Positions 23,501 through 29,776 of a stretch of 36,358 nt of DNA are shown here, piece by piece; the stretch's first letter is position 1; each line of letters starts with the position of its first letter. Source of the stretch: a virus. Position numbers and translations under genes: made by a program. The notes beneath the pieces were generated by a model. The model saw only the letters and a list, made by a program, of their open reading frames with translations, ran no database searches and was not told the DNA's origin. Where the stretch lies: positions 1 to 36,358 of IMG/VR virus record IMGVR_UViG_3300017770_000054; one strand, given 5' to 3'.

Positions 23501-26440
23501 TGGGACATCTCGCATTCCTCTTGGTTCATCTCTGGTATTGGTAACCGCAAGACCTAAAGGATTTCCTGAGTCTTTTAATTTACTGCTTTGATTAATCCTT
23601 ATTTTTGAAAGAGGCAAACCAGCTTGCTGTTCTCTTTTTATTGCTTCTATCAATGGATGATCTTTCGCAAAGCTTGGGATAAATCCTGAGGCAGCTGTCT
23701 GACCTATTTGAGATAAATAATGTTGCCTATTATCATTAAAGATTTTTTTAGCCATACTGTCAAATGTCCCCTTTTCTGCAGAAGCTTTAAAATCCATTCG
23801 GGATATTGATGATGGTATTCCGAAAAGCTGCCGAACTTTATTCATTGTGCCAGGAGATTTAGATGTATTACTAAGGTTAACATCAAAATCGCCTTTACCT
23901 CTTTCTGCAGACATAGCACTATCTATTCCGTATGCTTGAGCCACAGCGGCTTCAAATGCAGCTCCAACAGCTGCTCCAACAGCCCCCTTACCACCAGGCG
24001 TTGATTCTAGTTTTTTCTTTATCGTTGACGAATTGACCCCTTGGGTGCCTGATGGTCTAATTGCGTTTGAGAACTGGGCAGATGATTTAAAAATATTTCT
24101 AGAAACACTATCTTCTAAATTATTTTCTTCGGGATTGGTTGTTGCGCCAGTGGATGGGCTTTTAGGCCCAGCAACATACAAATTAGATAAGCTATATGGA
24201 TAGGTGTTGCTTCCCGATTTAAAGGTACCTATCCTAGTCTCTTCTCGTGCTGCAACTCTATTAATTTGAGGAATTAACGTGGCGTAACCAGTACCATCAA
24301 TTTTCATTCTTCTAGCGTCATCCGCCTCTCGCCTCGCTTGTTTTGATGCTACCGCATTTGCATCTTTTATTTTTTTACCTCTCTGGGCCGCCATATAAAT
24401 ATCAGTTGGCATATTTTGCGCTCCTGCCATAGAAATTTCATTTCTGCCGATTCTATCTGTGAGGCCTTGTAGACGAGCTTCCTTTTCTTCGGGTTTGAGT
24501 CGGTCAAAGCCTTCTAGATATTTTTTCATGGTCATCTTCGAAAAATTAGGAATGAATCCTTTATTCGCATATGGATCAAGCCCATGCATGTCTAATGCTT
24601 TTTGACGATGATTCTTACCTGCTCTAGAGTCTAGCGGCGGATTTATGAAAGGATCTTGAAAGCCTGGAACTTTTTTAACTTTTTCAGCGGTGTTATATAT
24701 GACCATTTGCCCACTTGGCATATCCATACTCTTGACAGAACCTGGAGCATAACCTCCTGCGATGGCGCCGCTTCTTTCTCTTTGCTTGGCATTAAAATTA
24801 GGTATGTATCCTGAAGAGCTTCTTCTTGCCCCTCGCTCAGGTATTATAAGATTTTCATTAGCTCCTATATTAACAGCTACTCTGGAAAGATGCTGGGCTA
24901 ATTTTACCTGCTCTCTTTGAGCGGCAGTTTGTTTTACAATTAAATCTAAAATAACCTGTTCTTGCTGCCTTTTTGTTTGACCTTGCCCGATTAAAGATCC
25001 TACGACTTCGTGATTACTGCGTAATAGATTTAAAATACTTTCTTGTACTGCTTTCTGTTTTTGAGCTTCAGAAGTCATTCCCATGAAGTTCGCAATACTA
25101 GTTTGAGCAAATTTAGCTACATCTACAAAGAGCTTACCAACAAGACCTAAAATTAAAACAGCTCCTGGCCCAGAAATAATATTTCCTATTCCTTTTAGAA
25201 AACCGTTTGCGAAGTTACTACCTATAGAATCTCCGTCAAGCACATTTGAGATTCCATCTGCGAGTCCGTTTACCGCTTTGAGTATTTTTTCAATTCCTGG
25301 ACCTACTGTGATTGACCCAATTTGTTCAGCTAGCTTCTGTAAACTTAAGCCTGTTTTGGTCAATAAAGCATCAAGCGTTTTATTTAATTGTTCATTTTTT
25401 TGTATAGCTTCATCTGTGGCGCCTGAAGATATTTGTATTGCTCTTGCTGTAATACTATTCTCTTTCCCTAAATCTCGCATTGCGGCTTTTAATGTATTGA
25501 TCTGAAACATTCCACCAACTAATTGAGCGATGTTAGATTGTTGGGACTGAGATAAAGTGTCGTATGTTTTCGCTAAATTTTCAAGAATTTTAATTGCTGG
25601 AATAACATTACCCTGCATGTCTTTCACGGCTACTCCTAGCATTTCTAATTGTTCTATAGTTTGAGGTCGTTGTATTCTTGTAAAAATTGTTTTAAATGAG
25701 TTACCAATAACGGCGCCTCCTCTAGCGGTAATCTGCTGAGCCGCTGTAATAGCTCCTATTAATTGATCGATATTCATTCCTGCATCTTGCGCAACTGCAG
25801 AAGCTCTGGATAAGCCATCGATTAAATCTTCTGAGCTAACCGCAAATGCCATATCAACGGCAGCAAGTTTGTTCATTATATTCGCCGTAGTTAAGCCTGC
25901 TTCGCCGAAAGCATTGATTGCTGCAGTCAGACCTTTAACCGAGTCTGCCGCCTTCATGCCAGTCAATCTTGTTAAAACAAGAGCATCATTCGTGCGCTTT
26001 AGAGTTTCTTCCATAGATAAGCCCTGCCTCGCAAATTCTGTAGCAGCAGAAGCTACTGAGTCAAAACTTTGGGCTGTATTTTTGGCAATTTTAAACAAGC
26101 TATTACCAAATTTGTCTAGATTTTGAGCGCTTGTGCCCATTACTACATTGATATCAGCTAAAGCTTTTTCGACTTTAATTGTTTGTACAACTAATTGAGT
26201 AAAAGCATCTTTAACTGAATTAATAACTGCAACTGAAGCTCCGAAAGCTACAACACGAGCATTAGATGCCTCAATCGATTTAGTAAATTCATCTGCGGCT
26301 CCAGTAATTCTACCTAAGGGCTGGGTGAAAGAACGATCATCAACATTTATCTTTAAAGGCTTGCGATTAAACTGATCCATAGCCTTCTGGATGGATCTTT
26401 CTAACCCTACTTGTTCGACTGGAAGTTTAAAAGTACTCAT
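17591..26440 (-). CDS. Tape measure protein (TP901-like core) with embedded cassettes
   Basis: This 2,949-residue protein sets tail length and is probably ejected with the DNA. Residues about 60-340 hold the TP901-type minor-tail core (ARVVAFGASVAVINSVKDAF, FARQGLSMEETLKRTNDAL, AFAVSSEDLIDGLSRASAVA, ARGGAVIGNSFKTIFTRI). Residues 540-985 carry G-Y/F-IPNF-type motifs separating compact cassettes, one of them nuclease-like. Hydrophobic Gly/Ala stretches at about 1187-1222 and 424-442 could cross a membrane. Coiled coils fill much of 1400-2000. Two copies of the tail-end motif DDVPAMLNSGEYVI...AVNKYG (about 2225-2262) and DRVPALLTGGEFVV...AVKKHG (about 2660-2698) follow. The C-terminus has a Gly/Ser region, VYINVTVD and QRLGGILQK, typical of the family. 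The start is 13 bases after GTGTAA. Confidence 0.95.
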   Translation of the reverse strand: MSTFKLPVEQVGLERSIQKAMDQFNRKPLKINVDDRSFTQPLGRITGAADEFTKSIEASNARVVAFGASVAVINSVKDAFTQLVVQTIKVEKALADINVVMGTSAQNLDKFGNSLFKIAKNTAQSFDSVASAATEFARQGLSMEETLKRTNDALVLTRLTGMKAADSVKGLTAAINAFGEAGLTTANIMNKLAAVDMAFAVSSEDLIDGLSRASAVAQDAGMNIDQLIGAITAAQQITARGGAVIGNSFKTIFTRIQRPQTIEQLEMLGVAVKDMQGNVIPAIKILENLAKTYDTLSQSQQSNIAQLVGGMFQINTLKAAMRDLGKENSITARAIQISSGATDEAIQKNEQLNKTLDALLTKTGLSLQKLAEQIGSITVGPGIEKILKAVNGLADGISNVLDGDSIGSNFANGFLKGIGNIISGPGAVLILGLVGKLFVDVAKFAQTSIANFMGMTSEAQKQKAVQESILNLLRSNHEVVGSLIGQGQTKRQQEQVILDLIVKQTAAQREQVKLAQHLSRVAVNIGANENLIIPERGARRSSSGYIPNFNAKQRERSGAIAGGYAPGSVKSMDMPSGQMVIYNTAEKVKKVPGFQDPFINPPLDSRAGKNHRQKALDMHGLDPYANKGFIPNFSKMTMKKYLEGFDRLKPEEKEARLQGLTDRIGRNEISMAGAQNMPTDIYMAAQRGKKIKDANAVASKQARREADDARRMKIDGTGYATLIPQINRVAAREETRIGTFKSGSNTYPYSLSNLYVAGPKSPSTGATTNPEENNLEDSVSRNIFKSSAQFSNAIRPSGTQGVNSSTIKKKLESTPGGKGAVGAAVGAAFEAAVAQAYGIDSAMSAERGKGDFDVNLSNTSKSPGTMNKVRQLFGIPSSISRMDFKASAEKGTFDSMAKKIFNDNRQHYLSQIGQTAASGFIPSFAKDHPLIEAIKREQQAGLPLSKIRINQSSKLKDSGNPLGLAVTNTRDEPRGMRDVPNFAKEGGVTRSAVRGDFGSSKVVNNFAKIEASSTRLSENLQKMLKRWGISIDKQRTLTKETVMLRLAQSDATKEETKEVLKQLGFEKEKTALGKNAAKEALKQIQQAREQAGNPMQSIGMMGRARQGVMNMGGRFAERFPRATSGMQRVGQSMDGFGMMIGLPMAGGFIDQGTAMLMGGRSRAQQTGTERFFGNLGSNIGSYTATGAMLGGTVGTAIAPGVGTAIGTAIGAGGGAITGLMMSLTDVKLSVEELTEATQDASSRYGEIEAAITKFQNLDITKGRDSFKAELESIFKDVGSGRLNSKNQTFGEAMAAAGGNRSAQNAVMKEFRSLSKRDLDNATIMEAMVKFEEQVDSLSFLEEIGLDSFFGKDSMSQSQIKAMGGALRNANLDEAQANRAIQASRATGSTSAYGRAEMMTKELGFDRDIDDAAFENITNIIEDIIDQDGLTALHEAIRASVGEGKKIEQVLEQKYKEGVNTFKEMQTLKKSMQRAALKSKTALAFLETDIKIKNDLEKIKLNYIGLSASTTKRLNLEEENLKQQAKDKNLYEKTVAISEARIKVQTDILSQLKSEFNQITPEKAAQFQKDIENANEQTLMTLLEAPEKIEKMLGLEAGSLAFGNASQAITDFVASLKERQSVLETNLKIENEIIENSMKSKEYVTKENALRSQINNLLQIEKTNLDSRVSDLDIRAVREKGDIERSYMTPFDNVDPVKQQLLELEKRKKIEQNQLKYLNEKLTIELDKQVMNSLNTKIAQDALIKSNSGLKATISQNDARIQVLTDSIDRLINELGGDGPTGPKPVEGGPSDPKKIQQQKDLNRKTQELQNLKNERANLQNNSGAPSQKSDWSGLQFDNNGFLMLNQPNPFTQQLNSSNKLMTGPGGTYAGQWDQSAPSTAPNTQTDNTEKIVAIDAQINQLTKEIANSQAKIESAVSNGIKNNTVTVSAESQIPISAESDLLAQISALRVPEGEIGEKIQNAIDQSTSRFIKNQEGFQQATGIDPKTINSFEDFEKELTVINNKFPELATEIVNSRDSIVQIGNATKLQSATIEDNIKTIDKQSENAKKAGNILNQLADNTQKANRAIMEAKARGDTTAAANLALDQQMQYDMQNRDGKAVMRASGMRPMTRRDMFLSGVSLNDNDVKTSETRFYKSIGRDLPRTFADNMAKALTEAGAGIKSWKEAFQDVALSFLNTLNQAIQRRLSDQILGVVNTGINSIMGPGFSPFSKGGVVRRSGGGEVYGGSGTKDDVPAMLNSGEYVIRKSAVNKYGKDFLTSINSGTVKQRNQGGTVGPADPNRELENQTGEGGFLISSLGQAGTFEAGNIEGRDNLMAFAKQTGTSGALDVIQSTGAIDDYGQAMPASSGGGINMQLEDESSRLSGLGLISGPVADEVMQAKQQALDAVGAYDRNVEALRKYREQKKKAIKDAIKGVLIGAAISAGLSAVQGAVQSTQMAKASNTVAIQGEATNLAIKSAPDMMGPPSPAQVGSFTDTAAGNLGFSSGDFYSKGGSFDIAKANSRFAMNGINNPQAYIQMTGGSGGGNTRGSTSFTKNLFSRGQNATNARFQGSGFQVNSMGAVSQRTGFFGGFKGANLNQGIGGGNTVGNMINMQGTNWMNSGGTGMMGLSAASNFSTGGGFSSSETATKAGFNSGTYTNYQSQRLLGKRKMAVGGKVIRASGESEDRVPALLTGGEFVVNKDAVKKHGLSFFNSINAQRLNKGGVVGKNIPMPAASNMDSQSELLQQILDTLITQGETAESTRSETQTLKETIESKTTNNITTGESGEANTNQSAILQSILEEIKNQNTTISQEISNSVQNVIDKSQTSESTEINNSSRSNSSSVRNSSNVSNVSNSSNFVEQASIQNDLLSQILIAVQSSPSSGGGGFSPSGGGSSGGGGVGDVYINVTVDSKGGSSSSYEGGSDSSTANGTNTSVNDQADNIAKQIEEAVIKVITDQQRLGGILQK
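23486..24823 (-). other. IPNF-bounded cassettes in tape measure, incl. nuclease-like domain
   Basis: Tape-measure residues about 540-985. Boundary motifs are GYIPNF (544-549), GFIPNF (628-633), GFIPSF (919-924) and VPNF (979-982). The 629-919 cassette contains GAAFEAAVAQAYG (Glu830), GDFDV (Asp851, Asp853) and MDFKAS (Asp883, Lys885), the order E...D...D-x-K expected of a PD-(D/E)XK nuclease fold. The 920-978 cassette has GLPLSKIRINQSSKL, then NPLGLAVTNTRDEPRG, which I do not recognise functionally. Domain assignment is by pattern only. Confidence 0.5.
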
Positions 26441-26453
26441 TGCGTATGAGTAT

Positions 26454-26459
26454 TTACAC
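26454..26459 (-). promoter_or_regulatory. GTGTAA motif before tape measure gene
   Basis: Reads GTGTAAATACTCAT on the - strand; 13 bases separate GTGTAA from the ATG at 26440. No Shine-Dalgarno sequence. It lies in the 24-base gap after the chaperone candidate. Confidence 0.48.
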
Positions 26460-26464
26460 TAATA

Positions 26465-27472
26465 TTACTCTTTTGGATTCGCTCCCATTAAGGCAATTAA
26501 ATCATTCATATCTAGTGAACCGCCTTTTTTCTTTGCTTCTTCATAAAGAGAGACTTCTTTTACGCCTTTTTCTTTATCGACGCCCATGTATTCATAATCT
26601 TTTTCTGTGGCACCGAAGACTGTTGTGGCCCCCTTCTTGTCTTCATCTTTAGTTAATGTTTCTTTATTTTTTTCAGAAGAACTAGCAAAATCTAATAAAG
26701 CTAGAGGATCTTTTTTAATATGTTCAGGAATTTTATCATGCCTTTCAAGGATTGATTTAAATACTCTACTGTATACTATTAGCTTGATTTGATGCTGTGT
26801 TAAAAAACATACAGGTTTCCCGTAAAATTGAGTAGAGTCTTCACAGAACGGCATATAGGGAAAGAAAAATTCTTCTAAACAAATTTTTTGTATATTGTAT
26901 TCTGATATTTCATTATGCCATTTATTATGAATATTTATAATCTCCGTCAATTCGTCTTTAGATATAATATCATATTCTTCATTCGAAAATAAATTTGTTT
27001 CAAGATTTTTATCTTTATAAAAACATTGTATTATATAATGGTCATTGACTCTTTCTTTGGCATATCTTTCTGCGGTCCTACCAAGCAATTCTTCTTTTTG
27101 ATTTTCTTTTTCAATTAACTCATTTTGAACTTTTAAAATTCTGTTATTTTGTTCGTCAATTTGAGATTTAAGACCAATATTCTTTTTATTAGAAACTAAA
27201 GAATCAAGATATTTTTTCTTCTCTACAATATACGCTTCATCTTCTTCAGTCCAATCTCCCCCATCAATAATAAGTGATAAATTTTCAGACTCAGAAGGAA
27301 CTCCTCTAGATTGTGCTTCTTGTAAATATTCGTCGTGAATGTCTTCAAGATCTACTTGATCGTGCGAATTAATATGTTTTATATATACATTATTATTTCT
27401 ATATTTATCTTGAGAATAACCTCTTACAATATCCCTAAAGATTTTTCGTAAAAGATTTGAACTTTCACTCAC
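26465..27472 (-). CDS. Pre-tape-measure protein, tail assembly chaperone candidate, GTG start
   Basis: This 335-residue protein lies directly before the tape measure, where tail-assembly chaperones usually sit. It starts with GTG at 27472. The N-terminus is charged; residues about 95-125 (LKSQIDEQNNRILKVQNELIEKE) are a coiled coil. The middle has LGRTAERYAKERVNDHYIIQCFYKDK, EEFFFPYMPFCED and FLTQHQIKLIVYSRVFKSIL, likely a helical domain. The C-terminal 70 residues are Lys/Glu-rich and end in DMNDLIALMGANPKE. No enzyme motif or membrane segment is seen. The gene is in the same reading frame as the gene upstream, separated only by two TAA stops and three sense codons. Function is inferred from position. 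Confidence 0.55.
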   Translation of the reverse strand: MSESSNLLRKIFRDIVRGYSQDKYRNNNVYIKHINSHDQVDLEDIHDEYLQEAQSRGVPSESENLSLIIDGGDWTEEDEAYIVEKKKYLDSLVSNKKNIGLKSQIDEQNNRILKVQNELIEKENQKEELLGRTAERYAKERVNDHYIIQCFYKDKNLETNLFSNEEYDIISKDELTEIINIHNKWHNEISEYNIQKICLEEFFFPYMPFCEDSTQFYGKPVCFLTQHQIKLIVYSRVFKSILERHDKIPEHIKKDPLALLDFASSSEKNKETLTKDEDKKGATTVFGATEKDYEYMGVDKEKGVKEVSLYEEAKKKGGSLDMNDLIALMGANPKE

Positions 27473-27484
27473 TACATCAATTTA

Positions 27485-28372
27485 TTAAGTTTTTTTTGTA
27501 GTTTTTTTGGTAGCTCTAGAAGCTTTTCGAGTGGTAGCTTTAGGTTTGGCTGTTGAAGATTCTTCAAGAATTTCTCGTGCATTTGACTCTTCTTCTAATT
27601 CTTCAGTAACTTCCTCAACATCTTCATTAAGATTATCAAATTCTGTTTTATCTGTACTACTGCTAAAAAACCAATAACTTACGAAAGTCGTTAATTTATT
27701 TTTAATATTATTAAAAATTTCAGATTTTCCCTGCTCGTCAAAAACGTAATACTGCTCTAGCTTCTCATCTGCAGAAACTCCTTCGAAAAGAGCTTTAGGA
27801 GCTTCTTCCGATTCCTCTTCTTTGAAGTAAGTTAAATTGACTACGTACCACATAATGACTTTATTTTGGGCTTTAGTGTCTGCTGTATGATTAAATAAGG
27901 AGGAGTAGGCTGTTTCTAAATTTACTATGCTAGTTCTAGTTTCAGTCAAATCCACTAAAACTTGCCTAATTAAAGACAGATCGTCTGCAGATTTATTTTC
28001 TTTACTTTGAAGCCTTTGATAATCTGTCTGGAGTTCTCCAACTCTTGCATAATGCTTATTAAGCTCGAGAGCATCGTCTTCGGTCATCATTCCTCCTAGG
28101 TCTGAGTATTTTTTTGAAAGCATGGCTTTTGTCAGAATGCCTTTTTTGATGCAGCGACTCATTTCAATACTGTATTCCATGTCAGCTTCTTCCATTTGTC
28201 TGCGGTTCGGCTGTTTAATGATAATCCTGTATCTTGTTGGAACTTCTACAGTTTTGGAGACAGTGAACTTTTCGGATTTTCCTGTTTCTTTATTTACCTC
28301 TGTTTTAGTTTCAGATATTTCTTTTGTTTGTTTTACTTCTGTGCTGAAGCTGTAGATTTCTTTATCACTCAT
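27485..28372 (-). CDS. Pre-tape-measure protein, tail assembly chaperone candidate
   Basis: This 295-residue protein has an N-terminal beta-like region rich in Lys/Thr/Val (about 1-45, EVPTRYRIIIKQPNRRQMEEADMEY), then helices including SIEMSRCIKKGILTKAMLSKKYSDLGGMM, a coiled-coil segment (about 105-160), and a hydrophobic run with two aromatic clusters (KVIMWYVVNLTYF; LTTFVSYWFF). The tail is acidic, then strongly basic (KPKATTRKASRATKKTTKKT). It is the first large gene in the leftward operon and sits two genes before the tape measure, so a tail-assembly chaperone analogous in position to lambda gpG is the best guess. No Shine-Dalgarno sequence is evident. The end of the gene has two A-runs, but no frame leads from them into the next gene. 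Confidence 0.5.
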   Translation of the reverse strand: MSDKEIYSFSTEVKQTKEISETKTEVNKETGKSEKFTVSKTVEVPTRYRIIIKQPNRRQMEEADMEYSIEMSRCIKKGILTKAMLSKKYSDLGGMMTEDDALELNKHYARVGELQTDYQRLQSKENKSADDLSLIRQVLVDLTETRTSIVNLETAYSSLFNHTADTKAQNKVIMWYVVNLTYFKEEESEEAPKALFEGVSADEKLEQYYVFDEQGKSEIFNNIKNKLTTFVSYWFFSSSTDKTEFDNLNEDVEEVTEELEEESNAREILEESSTAKPKATTRKASRATKKTTKKT

Positions 28373-28380
28373 AATATATT

Positions 28381-28671
28381 TTATTTTTTAAACTCAAAAA
28401 TTAAATTAATTTTTTCAAATTCAGAATTATTTTTCCGAACCGATTCATTTCCCATGTCTAATACTTTTTTTCGAATAGATTGTAATTTTTCATAATCGAA
28501 GTAATCAGCCATATTAATTAACCCTTCATGTTCTTCGGGTAAGGAATGCTTGAGTTTTAAAAATATTCTCTGGTGCTCAGAGTGTAAATCCTCAACAATA
28601 TTTAAAAATCTTTTAAACAGATCTTTAGTATGTTTTTCAATGTTTTCTTCTATTAATTGTTTTGGTTCCAT
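28381..28671 (-). CDS. Small helical unrecognised protein, first gene of leftward operon
   Basis: This 96-residue, highly charged, all-helical-looking protein (EPKQLIEENIEKHTKDLFKR, then FLNIVEDLHSEHQRIFLKLK) is not recognised. It has no cysteine, signal peptide or membrane segment. It opens the leftward tail operon, 8 bases before the next gene. Unlike its neighbours it has a strong ribosome site, AAGGAAAGG, in a 27-base leader downstream of a GTGTAAT motif. It may help early tail assembly together with the two following genes, but only position suggests that. Confidence 0.6.
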   Translation of the reverse strand: MEPKQLIEENIEKHTKDLFKRFLNIVEDLHSEHQRIFLKLKHSLPEEHEGLINMADYFDYEKLQSIRKKVLDMGNESVRKNNSEFEKINLIFEFKK

Positions 28672-28697
28672 AAGCCTTTCCTTTTACCTTAATTAAA

Positions 28698-28704
28698 ATT
28701 ACAC
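28698..28704 (-). promoter_or_regulatory. GTGTAAT motif, leftward, in divergent gap
   Basis: Reads GTGTAATTTTAATT on the - strand, 27 bases from the ATG at 28671. This is the one site whose downstream gene has a proper Shine-Dalgarno sequence, which argues for a transcriptional and not a translational role. Confidence 0.58.
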
Positions 28705-28718
28705 GATTTTCTTTTAAT

Positions 28719-28725
28719 GTGTAAT
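28719..28725 (+). promoter_or_regulatory. GTGTAAT motif, rightward, in divergent gap
   Basis: GTGTAAT with GTGTAA ending 9 bases before the ATG at 28734. It faces away from the leftward copy at 28698-28704, 14 bases apart, so the 62-base gap holds one motif per direction. Confidence 0.6.
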
Positions 28726-28733
28726 AAAATATA

Positions 28734-29180
28734 ATGGTAGGACTATTCTCAGAATCTGATAAAGATGAAATAAGGCAGAGCTTTAAGCTACTTCATGATA
28801 CATTTGGTAGAGAGGTATTTATATATAAAGATGCTAAAAAAATAATTGTATCCTCTGACTCTACATTTAATTCTGTTTATGGATTAGCTAATAACGGAAC
28901 TCAATCAGTTGAATATGAACCTGTTCAGCAGTCAATAAAAGCTAGGATAATATATGGTAAGCAGCAAAACGAATCAAATTTTCCTGGCACAAGCGTAAAC
29001 GCAGAGTTATCCGAGGGAGAAGTAAAAATTACTGTAACAAAAGAAGATTATAATAATTTTGTTAAAGATGCTAAGCGGGCAGAAATCGATGGCGAGAAAT
29101 TTATTTTTATAAGTGATCCAAGACCTCAAGGAATGTTTGGGCCTGATTATTATTCATTTATGCTAAGGAGAGCTCAATGA
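28734..29180 (+). CDS. Head closure (neck) protein candidate
   Basis: This 148-residue protein opens the rightward neck-tube operon. An N-terminal helix (ESDKDEIRQSFKLLHDTFG) is followed by beta strands (REVFIYKDAKKIIVSS; QSIKARIIYGKQQN; GEVKITVTKEDYNNFV) and a C-terminal segment (EKFIFISDPRPQGMFGPDYYSFMLRRAQ). Size, the helix-plus-barrel pattern and location before a tail-completion-like gene and the tube gene fit head-closure (stopper) proteins that plug the connector. No residue-level signature is seen. The start is 9 bases after a GTGTAAT motif without a Shine-Dalgarno sequence. Its stop overlaps the next ATG (ATGA). Confidence 0.58.
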   Translation: MVGLFSESDKDEIRQSFKLLHDTFGREVFIYKDAKKIIVSSDSTFNSVYGLANNGTQSVEYEPVQQSIKARIIYGKQQNESNFPGTSVNAELSEGEVKITVTKEDYNNFVKDAKRAEIDGEKFIFISDPRPQGMFGPDYYSFMLRRAQ

Positions 29181-29776
29181 TCAATCAAATATTGGCCAAC
29201 AAAATAATTGAACAGCAATTAATGAAGCAACCTTCCGCTCTTAAGAGCCTGAGAGTTCATGCCTTAAGGGAAGTCGAAACAGAAATAAACATAATCAAAA
29301 AAGAAATGTTGTACGAATTTGAAAATCATCCAATCACTAGAGAAATAGAAATGGGGCCAAACGGGCAAAATATAAGCGGAACCTTGGGAGGCAAAGGTAA
29401 TTTATTTACATTTATAGGTTTTGATAAAAATGATAAACCAACCCTTCCGATAAAAGAATACTTATTAAAAGTTAGTGTGGCTTATAAAAGAATGGAGAAA
29501 GGGCGTTTTATATTTGACATAACATACCCTTCTAAGGAAGAATTATTTTCAATAACTCCAATGCCTTGGGCCTCGGGCAGAAGCTGGTTAAAGGGTATAG
29601 AACTAGGCATGTCTGGATTAGGAATGTATTTACATAAATCAGGAGACCCTATCAGGGTTAGTCGCTCAGGGCAGGCTATACAAGTTAAGGGTAAAATTAG
29701 TCCTGGCAAGTTTACAAATACATCATATATTTCTAAAATAATTAATAACTTTACGGCAAAAATACAAAAATTATGA
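29177..29776 (+). CDS. Tail completion (neck) protein candidate
   Basis: This 199-residue protein begins with two helices (LKSLRVHALREVETEINIIKKEMLYEFENH), then strands (TREIEMGPNGQNISGTLGG, YLLKVSVAYKRMEKGRFIFDI) and a C-terminal segment with RVSRSGQAIQVKGKISPGKFTN before a final helix. The helix-first layout resembles HK97 gp10-type tail-completion proteins, and the place between head-closure and tube genes agrees. It has a good ribosome site (AAGGAG at 29165-29170) six bases before the ATG, which also overlaps the previous stop. The last codons overlap the next start as ATGA. Assignment is mostly positional. Confidence 0.5.
   Translation: MINQILANKIIEQQLMKQPSALKSLRVHALREVETEINIIKKEMLYEFENHPITREIEMGPNGQNISGTLGGKGNLFTFIGFDKNDKPTLPIKEYLLKVSVAYKRMEKGRFIFDITYPSKEELFSITPMPWASGRSWLKGIELGMSGLGMYLHKSGDPIRVSRSGQAIQVKGKISPGKFTNTSYISKIINNFTAKIQKL

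Noticed and set aside
27485-27510. Programmed -1 or +1 frameshift between the two pre-tape-measure genes
   Set aside because: The downstream gene is in the same frame as the upstream one. A shift at either A-run hits TGA or TAG within a few codons, so no fusion product results.
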